The notes: generated by a model from the letters alone, not told the origin. DNA of 64,000 nucleotides from Hawksworthiomyces lignivorus (GCA_002917075.1 NTMA01000072.1:62001-126000), one strand, 5' to 3'. Counted from the stretch's first letter, positions 1 through 14,331 are shown. Program-made: numbers and translations.

Positions 1-2805
1 AGCATTGTTTTTAAGAAGAGAGTAGAAGACAGGAAACGTAATGGATAAAAAAAAACCAAAGAGTGGAGGGGATGGAAAGAAATATAAATTAATAGTTTAG
101 CCGGCTTAGTTTGGGGCTTTTTGCTTGGAATGAGGGACAGAAAGTCGAAGAGGACGAGGCAGAAGACGGAAGAAGGGCACAGATCCAATAAATTATTAAA
201 GAAAGAAATGAGAACAAGCAAAGAAGGCCTTTGCCGCCTCCCTTGTTCCTGCAGATCAGTACACTTACATCCACATACGCATGCACGAAGCTACTATATA
301 AAATAGATGATGGCAATATGTATAGGAGAGAGAGAGTGGTTCCCATATTTGAGCCACTGTAAAATTAGACGCTGCAACACAGAGACACATTCTGCAGTCA
401 ATTCAATCCTCTAGAACATATGAGCTGTATCATTCCTGTTATACGGCGCAGCAAAGGATAGCGTAAGAGTTTTGGTGGCTAACAAATATCCTAGATGCAA
501 TTTCTTTATGTGCTCTGGGGGCGGAATGCGAGTGACAGCGGCCTCATTTATGAAGTTGACATGAAATGACGAGGCTGCCATTACGAGTAATGGTAACAAG
601 CGAAAGTAGATCTAAATTAATTGTGAGATTCCTCTTTGGCGTACTGCGGCGAAAGCATCGTAAAAGAAACGAGGGGAATTTTCTGCCCGAAAATGAGAAC
701 ATATATCCCACAAATCAAGTTACCAAACCCATTAATAATATATTGGTCTGAAGCTACAAGAAGGACACGAGCAGCAGGCCCCTAAGAAGAGAAAGTATTA
801 TAAGAAGAGTAAGACCAAAAGAGGGCAATTGCATTAGGCCAGAAAATTAGTATTGAACAATAATAATATAAAAAATAGAAAAAAAAAAAACGTACAGCAG
901 CGGGTATTCGCTGGTCGTCACCGACCCAACTACTAATCCGCCGATTACTGGTTTAACTAGGGGAGAGCGGACGGGATCCCGTGCTTTCCAGTATCTATGG
1001 CCGTACGTGGAAGACAAAACAACTTGCAGAAGTATATGAATAACAATACAGCATCCCAACAGCACGACTGAGCGGCGATACTTCGGCATCAAATGAGATA
1101 TGTGTCGTGGAAATCTAGTCTTACAAAAACGTGAGCTTCCGAGACCAGAGCAGGAAATCTACATCGTATACTGTCTGAAACATGATAATCAATAGTGTAA
1201 AATTTGTGTCTCTTGTTTCCCCGAAGACGAGACAGCATCTAGAAGAATGATTACACTAGAGTTCTGAATTTTTTTTCTCGTCTTAAATATATATTTAGTT
1301 TATGATTCTCATTTACTAGTTTAATAGATGGACTCTATTCAGCCCATGTTAACAACGCAAGGGACATTGAGGATGTTTTGTCTCTCATCTTCTACCTCCC
1401 ATCTCATCAGTCCTCTAAGCTCCCATTAAAGAGTATTCCGGGGCTCTCTTGCTTATTTGAATTTTCACATCTGAGTGAACTTTAACAGCCAAAGCTCCCA
1501 AAACCAAACTGAACTTAGCTACTATGGAGCTCAAGGAGCAGATTTATGTAAATCAGAAATAAATAGCTCTTATTCTCTACTATGACGCCTACTTGAAACC
1601 CGACCTGCTCTTTTTGTAATAGGACTATGACGGATCCTCCAGGAACATAAAGAGCTCAATTAAAAACGACACCATAAGCGTCATGTGCGTTGCCTAGACC
1701 CTTTGCATAAGAAAGAAACCTAGACAGCGGCTACAATCTTAGGCATTGGTCTCGAAAGGTGCCGAGCAAAACTATCTCACCAAGCTCATTTTCTCCGTTG
1801 TTTTTTGGTGGTGGCCTGCATCGTATAAGTTCTATTTACTTGTTGACTTACTGTGGTCTCACCTTTCTTGTTTAGCTTAGCTTTTATGCCCAAAGTAGCC
1901 TACCAGTCTTGGCGACTTCTTTTCTTCTTACTTTCGCATTAGCGGATCTCTCGCACTCTCTCGCACTGCTACTCCGTATGAATTGCTGGTTTTCTATTGT
2001 GTCGCGCTTCTTTTCTCTGCGGTGTGAACTATTGCGATCTACCTCGCCTTCCAGAGCTACGACGTACTATTTGACAAGAAAACCAAGACAAAAATATCTT
2101 TCGGTGTAACGACTGCGCCGTTTCTAACAGTTTGTTCGCGCAGTACCATGGAGGTACGACCTCCGCACACTTAATTTTGCGTGAGACACAAAGTCAAACC
2201 TTGCAAGAAGAAGGAAAAAGAAGAGACGCAACTATGGGGTAGAGACAGGTGTGGAGACGCGCAGAGGCTGTGCTACCCCATTGCAATTTTAAAGAATGGA
2301 CCTAAAAGAGGCAAACGTGCTTCTCAAACCCAATTGGTCTTCCAAAAACAGCTTAGCGCCGCCTGGACCATTCTGCTCAATACGACTCTGGGAAATGAGA
2401 TTGACAGACCAGGAAGATTATGGGTCACGGCCATATAGCTTAGTTTCTGACTACGGGATATCAGGAGAGGCGGAGACTGACTGGCTGTGCCTATACTACG
2501 CCATTTTACTTTCACGATTTTCATGTTCACTTCCAAGAGCAGAAGATCATCAAAAAGAGGATTTAAAAAAAAGAGCAACCAAACTTCTTGTTCTGAAGCA
2601 AGAAACCTGGAAGCCCAAAAAATGCAATTAGAAGATTAGAATAACATGTGTGCCATGCCCGGTCGAATGCTAGACATTTCCAGGTATTTTAAAGTGCAAC
2701 ATCGCAAAAAGCCCCATGGTACGTTCATAAATGCCATAGCCTTCCAGGCTTTTCTAGAGAAAAGAGACAAAAGAGAAGTCAAAATTCGAAGACAAAGCGA
2801 GGTCT
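1..2805. other. Left-edge region without a recognisable gene
   Basis: I see no supportable gene here. Open frames are short (at most 111 codons, near 2296-2631), overlap one another in several frames, and match no family I know. The stretch is AT-rich in places (around 840-890 and 1260-1320) and lies beyond the 3' end of the wall-protein gene that ends at 2806. It may include that gene's 3' untranslated region in the last few hundred bases. Confidence 0.5.
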
Positions 2806-3541
2806 TTATGCCAGGAAGACAGCAATAAGACCGGCGGCAGCGGCAAGAGCACCAGAGACGGCGACGTTGGCAGCGCCAGCAGTCACCACGGTGGTCGGCT
2901 TGGTGTACGAGCTATCAGAAGCGTTAGCAGACTTGCTCATAAAAATGCGGAGCCGTAGAAATAAAAACTTACCCAGTGCCAGTGCCGGCAGAGCCAGCGC
3001 CGGGGGCGGTGGGGCAGGGGATGGCAACAGTCTCGTAGATGACAGTCGGCACAACGGTGGTGACCGAGGTGGAGATGGTCTTGACAGAGTAGGTAGGGCA
3101 AGCAGCGGGGATGGAGGAGCCAGTGGGGGCAGGGCTGCCGGCGCTGGGGCCACTGCCAGAGCCCTTACCGCCGTACGGGGTCCAGGTCTTAGAGGGAGCA
3201 GCGCCGATGGTGCTGTTGTAGTAAGACTTGCCGCCGTTGCCGGCGGTAACGGGGCAGATAGTGGTGTAAGCGGCAACGATCTCAGTGGAGAGAACGGTGG
3301 AGTGGGCCGGGCAGTTCGTGACGGTGGGAGCGCACGAGGTGATGGTGTGGACGGTCGTGGAGTAGACAGTCGAGGTCGTCACAGGGTAGACCTTGGTGTG
3401 GGTGCGGGCCGGGCAGTTGGTGACCTCAGGAGCGCACGAGGTGACGGTCAGGTACTCAGTGCTGTAGACGGTGCTCTCAGGAGCCTCCGTACCGGCCAGA
3501 GCGGCACCAGCGAAGAGAAGGGCAGCAGCAGCGAAACGCAT
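2806..3541 (-). CDS. GPI-anchored cell-wall protein, Thr/Ser-rich
   Basis: Predicted 224-residue secreted wall protein in two exons: 3541-2973 and 2911-2806, with a 61-bp intron (GTAAGT donor, GCTAAC branch, TAG acceptor). The start ATG sits in a good context (GTCAAAATG). Residues 1-17 form a signal peptide ([17 protein letters not shown]). The middle carries two copies of a block around TSCAP-VTNCPA, followed by an ICPVTA segment and a Gly/Ser/Pro-rich linker. Exon 2 supplies a small-residue region ([11 protein letters not shown]) and a hydrophobic tail ending in AVFLA, which is a typical GPI attachment signal. The protein resembles small abundant fungal wall proteins such as Neurospora CCG-6, from recalled family features only. 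Its likely role is as a glycosylated structural wall or conidial surface protein, with no catalytic motif. Intron retention would stop translation one codon after the splice site and remove the anchor. Confidence 0.85.
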
Positions 3542-3779
3542 TTTGACTGATTTTTTTTGAAGGGAGGAAAAAGTCCAAAAGTGGATGCAAGGGGTAGTTG
3601 GTAAAAGGGTTGTTTGAAGAAACGAGTGACGAAGCTTAAAGCTTGATAGTTGTTTAAAGAATGGACGACCGAAGTCAAGATTGAGCAATAGATGCAGAAG
3701 AAGAGTTGTCTGTTGGGCTGAAGAAAAAAGAAGAGAAAAGGAAAGAAGAGAGGTCGGAAGATAGTTGGACGAGCGAGTG

Positions 3780-3786
3780 TTAAATA
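3780..3786 (-). promoter_or_regulatory. Candidate TATA-like element of the wall-protein gene
   Basis: On the minus strand this reads TATTTAA, about 240 bases upstream of the wall-protein ATG at 3541. It is followed by a pyrimidine-rich leader around 3720-3750, the usual layout of strongly expressed fungal genes. Only sequence position and composition support it. Confidence 0.3.
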
Positions 3787-6700
3787 GATGGAAAACAGTC
3801 AGTCGTCGTCGTCTCTCACTCCTGTTCTCTCTCTCTTCTTTCGGCTTTGCCTCCACACCCCCCTTTTCCAAGTCCACTTTCTTTCTTTCTTCTCCTTGCC
3901 CACTGTCTTTTTGCTGTGTTTTCTCTGCCATATTTCCCTCTATACACATGTAACCGCACACCCCGGACGCCCTCATCTCCCACCCTGGCCGAGGGCATCC
4001 TACCGGGCAGGTGAGTTGTTGTTCTGGGAAATTACACCACGCTACTCAGATACGTCCGTTCGGACGCTAATCCAAGGGGCTCGGTGGAGGCGAGCTGCAA
4101 GAACGCAACCTTGGGCGGGTTGGTTGACAGCATCTCATTGGTTGACGAAGCATGGTGCCGCAATATGGACCAGCCAAATAGGCGCACCGCTTTGTGTGAG
4201 CACACTGCAACCGTTATGGTCATTTGCAGCGATCATTTACTCGTTGTTGTGCAGTATACTTAATTTGCTGAGCGCAATTATTGGAGCCTGTGGGTTTTCT
4301 GACAGGCCAGTGGCAACTCTCGCCAGAGTGCGGTCTCCACAACGGTTTCCTTTTATTTTGTATTTTATCGTGGGAAGAAAAAGGAGACCAGAGAAGACCA
4401 CCGGGTCCCTTTTCGCGCCGGAGCCCCCTTTCTCCATTATTCTGTTTTCACCCAGCCTTCGTGGTCTCCTCTGTAGGTCCAGAGCAGCCAAAAGAGGAGA
4501 AAGGCGCTTAATAGAAAAAAAAGAAAGCCTTCATTTTGCATCGAATCGAAAGGTTATTATCCTGAGCAAGGGTACGACTAGAGTATGCGATGCTGCATGT
4601 ACGTATAGGGTTTGTTGGCTCATTGGCTGAGTCGTCTACTGCTTCGCCGAAAAAAGCCACTTTTGTCTTCGTTTTCTCCATTCTCTCTTCTCGCCGCTCG
4701 TCATATGGCCTGGCTCGTCAATCCCCATCGATGTGCGGACCGCATATCCTGAGATGAATTGGCGGTATGGGACTTCTGGAGTGGGCTCTTTCTGGTGTAT
4801 GGCACGCGTACATGTACATGTATGTGGCAGCGCTATAATACGCATGCGCAACCCCTACCAGATCGCTACAGACCGTTTCGGCCGCCCCCGTTGTTCTCGC
4901 CCTTCTATTTCTTTTTCTTTCATTCTGGGTGAGCCTTGACAATGCACGATATGCGGGTGTGGAGAGTCAGATTATTTTCTCTCGTGTCAATTTCTCCTTT
5001 GTATGTGGAGGTCGGTTCGGACGTCGTACATTTGCGGGAGAAGCAGATGGGCGCGTGGCTGTGGCCCAGGGTTGACCTGGTTGACACGGAAGAGGATGCG
5101 CCTCGGCGTTTCGTTTTGTCTTCCATTCCTTGCCGTTCCTTGTTTCCTTGGAGAGTTTATGCATTACGACATAGGATGAAGATCCCTTTTTGGTCTTTTT
5201 CTACAATCGTCGCGAATTTTGGTGGCCGTTCCAGGTTGTTCAACGTTGTTTGTCCTCACTCACGCACACTCTCTTTCTTTCTAAAATATGCTTGATTCGT
5301 TCTCCATAATAGGCATATAGAGCATGGTCTCTTACGCAAGCGAGGACTTGGACAGACTTTGTCATTTCTCGGGTGTAACGGTGAGCGATCTGTAATAAGT
5401 ACGGTTCTACGAGAGTCCTTGGAGGTGCCTGAGCTTTGATGTCTTCTTCCTCTGTGACCGCTACAAGTCTAAGACTGCCCTCGTGCTCATATGCATGTCC
5501 TACAGACTTGTTCCGATACACGTATCTTTCTCTCCTTGTAGCCGTGTCCCGACCGAAGCTTAATCGCACGATACCCGTAATATTGTACGTGCTATGCCAC
5601 GAGGGTATTGGCTTACGCTTGGCTCGTACTGAGTACAAGTGTGTGCAAACTGCATAATGCTATTATTCATCGGCTGGCAGACACCGCTCAGAAACAAAGC
5701 CAGACACGCTAATCAGCAATAGCGGTGAAATAGCTGTACACAGTGAGCATTAGCTGTAACATCTCTTCTCAATAATACCCCGCAAGAAGCCCTGTTTAAC
5801 TAGTGCGCTAATGCAGGTACAGAGCTTACTACGGAGCACGAACATATAACGGATATAATACGTGTGCAGTGTACGTGTATACGAGTATGTAAGTACCATC
5901 CACGGAGATCCAGTGGCTGGACGTACCTGACTCGTCCATTTCCCCCTAACCTAGCCAGTACGAGTACATAGTCGCACCCCTGTCGCCCGCCACCACTTGC
6001 CTCTTCCGATGTGACAGGCGGGACAAGTGGCAGACAGGCATGCCATTTCAGCGGCCAGCCTGTTTAATAGGGGACCAGAGCAAATCTTGATCTGGACACG
6101 GAAAAATTGTCTGTGTGTCTTCATCAGCAGCTTGCTGCGACGTATATTTTCGCTTCCCCAGCTCCAGTTCTCCTTTCTGGTGGCTGCGTTCAGGAGGACC
6201 TTAATTTCCCTACTATATAACTACTGCGACGAATGCAACGCGGGCTCTAAATCCTCTCCCTCATTAATTCTCCCCTACGCTCGAATATACGTCGTAAGCT
6301 ATAATTTTTTTTCTTTCTTTTCTTTTTCTCATTCAAACAGCTAGAGTCATGCTTCCCCACCCTCTCCTTTATGTGCCTGCCATTTTTTATTTTAAAATAC
6401 GAAGATAGATATTTTGTGATGGTGCTATTCTGTTCTGGAGTGAGTGGAGGCAAACGCGCTCGACGCGGTAGAGTCTCGGTAGTGGCTCCTCCTTTTCTTT
6501 CTGTTTAATAGCTTTTTTTGGTCTCTCTTCTCCCTCTCCGTTTCCCCCGTTCATACTCCCTATTACTTGTCCAGCTATCCGTAGACTAATTACTCTAAGC
6601 TTAGGCTTATGCTCAGATGTGCTCCGTACAGGTACAGTAGGTACTCCATACCGCCCCTGCTATACGAAGAGCATCGTGGACAAGGATAAAATTCCACGAA

Positions 6701-9700
6701 CCAGATACGGATCATTGTTTCCTAACGATACGAGTTCACCTTCACTACTGTAGCCCATGTCTTTATAAGTCCACTATGCAGATTCGTTGGTCTAGGCCCG
6801 GGCAGATACTGCGTTCCTGTTTCATTGCTAGAGACAGCTGCTTCGAGCTAGCTTAGATGTAGTATGTGTGCCATATAAACCTAGCCTGTCTGTCTTCTGT
6901 TCGTTCATCCGAAGGCGTTCAAGCAGCGGAAAGGGAATCCGATAGACGCTTTAAGTGTATCCGCTCGTAGAAAGACAACTGCGGTGCTGTAGCGGAAGGC
7001 GAAGGCCGGCGACAGTCTCCAAGTCACTAAGTGAAGACTCGAGACGAGATGGCCTAGCATGCTACGTTGCCGATACGATTGCTCACCGATGGACATAAGC
7101 ATATGCTTAAGCATGTACTTACGTATGGAGCTCGAGCACGAGCAGAAATCGCGTCTCAAGATCTGTGGGTCAAAGGAGAATGGGAAAAAAGCCTAGCCTT
7201 TCTGCTCCATAGTGAAAAATTGATGCTTCTAAAAATACGAGAAAAGGGATCATCACGAAACTAGAACATAAATATTGGAGCTAATCTCGGCTGCTTTTCT
7301 GCGCCAAATAGAACAGGAAACTGGAAGAGAAATAAAATTGAGCCAGCCCATGAAGAAAAGGAGACGATAAGAAGGAAGCGGTGGATGGTCAGGAACTTGA
7401 ACTGAGGCCCGCCAAGTGGCAAGGGAGAGCGTCAATAAATCCCCACTCTCTTTGAGTAAACTAGACCCGCCCGAGTCGACATGGTCAAACGCATAGAAGT
7501 TTAATATAATCTGATCTGTGTATATGAACATATCGCCAGCGTCCGCTGCTCCACAGTCGTTTGCAAAGCATGCATGCATGCAACTGCGTATCTCTCCAAT
7601 ACATTTGCAAGCGGTGAACATATCATGGTTGGAATGGATTTTCATGTTTCTTGTCGTTGACAACACCAGAGATGTGCGAGCATGCCGCCTGGTCGAGATC
7701 TCCTTTTCTTATTTCATTAACTTGGCGAGTCGACTCGCTCTTAGGCATTGTTTTTCTCCGATTACAGTCGAAGATCAACACATTGTGTTGTCTCGATGAC
7801 CGATTGTTGGCTCTTACCATGGCATAACAATGGTTTCTGTGGTCATCTGCTTCCAACGTGGCAGTCATGTAGCCCCTCCGAATATATCAGACTCGCGGCA
7901 GGGCTCGCCAGGCATCTATCGACCGAGGAGGAACTTCTCTACAGAGATGTGTTGCAGATAGCTACCGGACGGGAACACTGCAGAGATGTCATCAATCTAG
8001 ATGTCGCGCAGGCTAGTACACGAATGCAAGCACTATGTCGATCCTCTGGCAAGGACAATGCGTGAGGTTGACGCGAATTAGACCTCGAAATATTGCGACT
8101 GATAGCAGCGCGCACGACAAGTGAGCTCTGGTATCGTGGTGCAATAGTTCCTGCAATCCACAGAGGTTCGGCGCAGTCTGGCTCAGCTGCCTGGAGTCTG
8201 TAATGCATTCGCGGCTCCAACACTGATAATCTGGTGATATGCAATCTCTGTCACAGAAACAACTGCAAGCTGGCTAACAGAAGCTATGAAATGGACTAGA
8301 TGCTGCTGATTTCTATTCCTCCGTGCCTCTCCGTCTTGCCCTCCGAGAGAAATCACCTCCCCTTCAACACTAGCGACTGGAGGCCTGTTTCTCGCCGAAT
8401 TTGAACACGAATCTTTACAATGTTGAAAGAACAGCGATACATTCTTTGTCAACAGGAACAACACGCGGAACAGAGGAAGGTGTCAAAGCCGCTTGGTTGT
8501 CGTTAATGGTGGTGCTGTCATGGGACTGGCCGTGGCGCCGAAAGAGCGCCATCTCATGCGTCAAACTAGGAAGATATGGTTCGCACTCTTGTTGCCTTCT
8601 GTGGATTCACCGACTGCTGTCAAGTGAGGCTCGGCTGTGGTTGCCGCCATCCCCATGCGGACGACTCATGTTTGTCTTTGGTTACTAGGCTCCGCAAACG
8701 TTTCCGAAGCAAAGTTCTTGATTGTGGTAGAAGCCTGGGCACTCCGAACCTGATCGACCGAGAGGCCTCAGTCCTCCTAAAGCTCGCAACGATACAACTC
8801 TTGGAGATGCCAGCCATATATAATCTGATGCATGGATTCGAATCCTACGAGGCGTGTGCTCTCGATCAAGAATATGATATCTAGACTGACCTCATTCCGT
8901 AAGAGGTGGCAGCCTGGCGCAGTGCAAAGTTCGGCATACAGTCGGTACGGTGGCTTGAGCACTTTGGTCAAGCTCCGTGGCATAATTTTGAAGACAACTG
9001 CCATTCCGACAGCTATGAAGTACTGAAAATCGGCTACCTCAATTGCTGTGCCACATTTCCAGCTTATGCATCTTTGATTTTGTGTGGACTGAGTGCCTAC
9101 CGAGTGTTGTACAGCCCCGGCAAGATCAATGTCGATCATGTTCCTAGGAGATCATGCAGACCTGCCATTCACACGGGTTGAACCTAGGGCTTCGCCCTTT
9201 GCCGGTGGCGATCCCAGGTGATCCTCACGAATGTTTCAAGTTAGTTTGCTTGTCACTCTTCGTCGGTTTTTGACATGAGAAACATCTGAAAATAGCTCTA
9301 TCAGAGGCAAAATGCTGCTATGCTCTAGATTTCAGGGTGCTCATCGACTTTACGAGAAGCAGATGACGTATCGGTCAGGGGACCGATCTTGACTATACTC
9401 TCCGAGCATGCTGGTAGAGACTGACCTTTCGGGGTATGAATTTTATTCGGCATCCTGGAGTACAGTGGTATCTGAATTTACATCCAGTTGCTTTCTTGAG
9501 AATAGACTTCGCATCGTGTTCTTTAACGCATCCAATGATTTGGGCCTTATGCGATCGACTTTCTCTTCTGTGTACTACAGGCAATGCCCAAGACCACAGA
9601 AAGAGTGCTGAAATTCCAGAAAGCTTAATTCAGCCTCAGCGATATAGCAAGGTTGAATGACAAGACATGCATCGCCCGAATTGTGAACGAAGAACAAAGG

Positions 9701-10812
9701 GCAGCCCGCACAAAGCAGTGGTTGTGATAGCAAAAGCCATGAATAGAGAGAACGCATCTAGATGCGTCAAGGGACCAGTTCTCTCCCCTCTTCAGCACTC
9801 AATACAGTCGACTTCTTGTAGAGCACTCCTACAATACTATTGAGCTTTGAAACCCCTAGCTCTGTATTACTGATCATCGCTCTTCTAAGTACTTAAAGGA
9901 CCAATTAAACCACAAGAGAGATAAGAGCCAGTGCCAGACTCGCAGTGATTGCAATAACTGCTCTTAGAGCAGGTGACCATCAGTGAAACTTGCGTTGTTT
10001 GCTTTCGCAAATTTCTCGGAGTGGGTGGTAGCTTCCACAAGGACGCCTTCTGCAAGAAATTCTCTTTGACAATTCATATATTGACGTAGTTCTAATACAA
10101 TTAATGTCGCAATTCAGTGGGAAGGTTCGCAAAAATTCGTAGCATACGTATGCACTTTCGGTGGCCAGGCACATTGACCGGTGATGTTCTTAGAACGTGA
10201 CAACGCAATAAGAAGACTTTTTCGGTAGTAACGCCGACTGCTGCCGCAGAGGGGGGTGCCCGTAGTTTTCCAACGTTTGGACAAGCTGTCACACAGGGTA
10301 TAGTATTATCTCTACCTGTGTGCATACCTATGTAATGTAGGTCAGGGATCAGCGGTGCTCCTTTTTGTCTGTTTTCTGGAGTCTCAGAGGCCATAGTCGG
10401 TTATGCCCTTTCTCTCAAACTCTATTTCGGAGCTCCACGGGACCAGGGAACTTGGAGACAGTGTTAAAACACATCTCAGAACATCTGTTAGCTACAAAAA
10501 TGAATCTGTTATCCTCGAAAATCTATGCATGATAAGCACTGATATGTACCTGCCATTCTCTTATACGGAGTATGTCCTTCTACAGCTATTGCGCCGACTT
10601 TTTTCCATTTTCTTTTTGTACCATGTTGCATATCTCGCCAGGCAGCGACGCTTCTATAAGCACTGCTTACCGAGAATATAAGGAATATACATGTATCTAA
10701 TTTTACCCATGAATTGAATGACTTTTTTTTTTTCTCGCCGCATGTTGAGGGGAGGGTGTCCTTGGCTTTCTCCCTCCAAAACACAAGAAAACGAAAAGAG
10801 ACTTGATTTAAC

Positions 10813-10841
<29 letters not shown>
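10813..10841. repeat. Poly(A) tract, 29 bases
   Basis: An uninterrupted run of 29 A on the plus strand inside the long spacer. I see no retroelement reading frame upstream and no obvious target-site duplication around it, so a simple slippage tract is as likely as a retroposon tail. Confidence 0.8.
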
Positions 10842-10844
<3 letters not shown>

Positions 10845-13800
10845 GACTGCGCTAGCTCAGGGACAACCTTTATCAACTGACGTATTCCTATATCTCCACT
10901 CCCTCGTTGAGATTCGGTTTTCTGGGGTCTCGGCTTTTTCTCTTTCTATGTTGTTTTCTTTCTTTATCAGCAAATTTGCCACATTTATGTCGTTGCTGAT
11001 AGGCAGGTCTTCGAATGCCCGCTGCCAAATGATCACAAGGGTTGCATGTGCATGCGTGCTACGTAAAACTAATTATGTCTATGTTTCGTTTTGCTCCACA
11101 GCACCTCAACTCGTGTGTATTAGTCGTAGGGCTGCAGAAGTATGTGCTCGTTTGTTTGATGTCGGTGCCTTGGACCTGTGGCGACGGTGCTGTAGGCCTC
11201 GCTGCCTGATTACCCTAGCTATTTTCTAGTGCAAGTCAGTCGGATTGTTAATCTGCACTCTCTTATCATATTGTATGCTGTTTCAAAGGATTCTGATGGT
11301 GCATCTCTTGGTGGCGTCGGGCCACGGCACCATTTCAAGTTGAAAGCTCAAAAGTACAGTAAGGACAAAAACACAAAGTTGGGGCAGCCGACCGCAGCGA
11401 CACGGAATCCGGCCGCATCTGAACCCAAAGAAAGTCACTAAAGGAACGATGTGTGAGGACCAGAAAGCTAATTTACACACATACTCCTGGCGCTGAGGAG
11501 TGAGAATAAATTGACGATACTTGGCTAAAAGCAGTTGTTCTCATAGCAGCCTCTGGTCACTTTGGTCGCCGCGTCATTTTCTGTCTTGTCGAAGAGACTT
11601 GTGCATTTGCAGGCTTGCATTCATTTTCTTCATTTATTTCTTAGTACTTCTAACTCCTCGGGCGCATCACTCCATTCAATCCTCGGATCATAAGAGAGCA
11701 AAAAATTTTGTCTCCCGAATTTTCTTCTCTTTTCAGCTGCTGCAGCTAAACCCCCACAGTGAGATGACAACTTAAACGTGAGACAACAGAAGCGAGACAA
11801 GGTCGTGAAGAATTTTTTTTTAAAAGAACAGACGATACGTATACTAGTACGCAGGTATGCAAAGGACACACATTGATTCTGGGAACCAATTATGGTTGCA
11901 GGAAGAAGGGAGGGGGGTAAGCTGTTAAATTAAGATACGAAGAACGCTGTCTATTTTAATATTTTGGATCTCTGACGATGGCTTGTTGGAGCAAAAACTT
12001 TTTGCCTCTTGAGACCAACCCCTAGCTCCCCCATCTTCTTTTTTGGCTTGAAATTCCTGCTAAGCGAGCACTGTCTTGAAAATCTGTCAGCGAAGAGCCT
12101 CACCTGGGATTTCTCTCTCCCTCCCTTCCCCCTCCAAATTCCTTTTTTCTACTCCGTGCCAGTTTTTGTGGCTCTAAAGAGCAAACATCCCTGATGACGA
12201 TCGTAAGACCAAATTCAATAATAGGCTGCTGATTGGCCTGCGGGAGAGAGGCGAAAATATGCAGACGCCAAAACAGAACAGATCAAACATGGCGAACAAC
12301 GCACAACGCGCAAAAAGCAAAGAGGAAAACGAAGCAAAGATGCACAACCCGAGCCCAATTCGGAAAACTGTAACAAAACTTCAATCCTTCCTGTCAGCAA
12401 ACAACCGCTTGTTGCAAGAGACCTCACATTGTCCGCATCAAGTCCCTCTTTTCTGTCAGCCTCCCTCCCTCCCTCTTTTCTCGTCTGCCAAAACAGAAGA
12501 CCCTCTGTTTCAGTGGCAGTGCAGGCTGCGATGGTCTGCGTTCTCTCATTGGTGGTTGTTCTTTGCTCCGGAGAGAAGAAATATCCGCCGTCAAGAGAGC
12601 AATCTTTGTCTGGGGTATGGGAGTCTGGGAGGATTATTTGCGCATAGGAAAGCGCAGAGCCTCTTGATTCCTCCATCTCTTTCTGTTCTTCCTCATCCTC
12701 CATCATCCTCCCTATGACGGGACTTGCCGCCGCGAATTAGCCACAATAGTCGCCATCTTCTCCCTAGAAACGAGCGTAAGATTAAAAGCACACCAGCGGG
12801 CAACCAAGAATCCCTTGGCATAGACGAGGTAGAGTATCGAAAAACAAGGCGCCGCTAAAAGAAGGAATGCCAAGATCTGATTTGCTCTTTTTGTTTTATC
12901 TCTTTGATCCCCTTTTCTTTTGCCCCTCGGCATCGGCATCTCACGTAGGAGACAACAGCGAACACCAAATCCGTAGAGAGACCACGGAAAGAACGGATCT
13001 CATGCGGGCCGATGTCATCACTACGTACTTGTTGAGGAATCTGATTGCGTAGAACATACAAGTACGAATAAGATACACCGAAGGCACCGGTTAATGGTTA
13101 ACGCAGCCGCGGACGAGAACGCGTTCACGTCCTTTGTCGCCTTTTTCACTTTATTTTGCTTCCCTTTTCTGTTGAAAGTGGGCTTGGCGCTTCACCTCCC
13201 ACCCTCTGCCCCGTTTTTTCTCCTTCCAGTGTGGGGGAAGAAGAAAGCTAGGGACTCACGAGGACAAGAAAAAAAAAGCCAGCTAGGTACGCCGTTAGAA
13301 AGCCTACTACAAAGTTACCTCATCAATATATGTTTTTTTCCTTTCTTTTTCTTTTCATTGTTTCTCTTCTCGTTTGCCTCCCCCTTAATCTTACGTGTTG
13401 TTTGTATTGCGAATGTGGTGTGTGTGGTATGCATGCGCATGCGTGAGTGTGTTGCTCAAGCAAAGCGAATGCTCTTAAAAGTTGGTCACTGTTCAGTCGC
13501 CTTTTTTTGGCTCAGGTACGTCAGGTACGCGTCGAACAAGTCAACGCGTAAATGCTTGAGCATCTCGAAATGTGATAAAACGTAACCTTTGGTCTGTCGG
13601 AGTTTGTCTGATTTCGTAGACAATCAATGCAGCTGAAGATCCATTTCAACAGCCGACGCGCGGCCAAGAAAAAAAAAGGTCCCAGATGAGAGATCTAATA
13701 TCTCTGTGCGAAATATGCCAACCGGGAGCATAAGCCTACAGGGCACAAGAGAAGTAGCCCATAAGATGAAGACACAAAATACAGGGGCTAGAACAGAGTC

Positions 13801-14331
13801 AGCTAGGAGCAAGACAAGAGAGAACTTCGGACATTATGACGTACGTACCGTTTCTTGCTCACTTCGTACACCATTGTATTTGGCTCGGCGAAGCGTACGG
13901 ACCAATTCTTCCCTGGCCTTTTATTTCTGCTCTTTTCTTTACGGCCCTTTCTTTCTTCTTACATCCTCTGTGCACAGAGGCAGCATTAGAGAACGTTCCA
14001 GACTCTCTATTCTCTGAGGGCGCCCTCTCTCATCTTGCCCTTCTGAGCTACATCATTTTCAAAGTCCTATATTCTTCCTCTCATAGGTGGCTTTTGAAAC
14101 AAGTAATAAAAGCAGGTTTCTGGCTTGCTTGTCTGCTCTAGATAACTGAGTTGTAATAATTGCTGCATAGGATTGACGCATGTTTTTGCAGCTGAGGTGC
14201 TTTGTATTTTTTGCCTCGCTTTACTGTGCCGCAAGGCAGCAGACATCGACTTACCGGACTTCACCTATGTCCCCGGTCTTTCTCTGTGTGCTCGCCCTCG
14301 AAATTGCATATCGGTGCTTATGTGCTTTCTA

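Noticed and set aside
2867..3550. 227-codon Gly/Ala/Asp-rich frame opposite the wall-protein gene
   Set aside because: Antisense of a low-complexity secreted protein; the minus strand has a signal peptide, intron and GPI signal.
3788..4630. 280-codon plus-strand open frame
   Set aside because: It begins in the promoter of the wall-protein gene, its first codons come from a CT-rich tract, and it has no domain or family resemblance. Kept only as something to search.
8825..8850. TTCGAATCC-like sequence resembling a tRNA B box
   Set aside because: No A box or cloverleaf can be placed upstream at the right distance.
10400..10841. Possible retroposed element ending in the 29-A tract
   Set aside because: No reverse transcriptase or known gene frame upstream and no visible target-site duplication.
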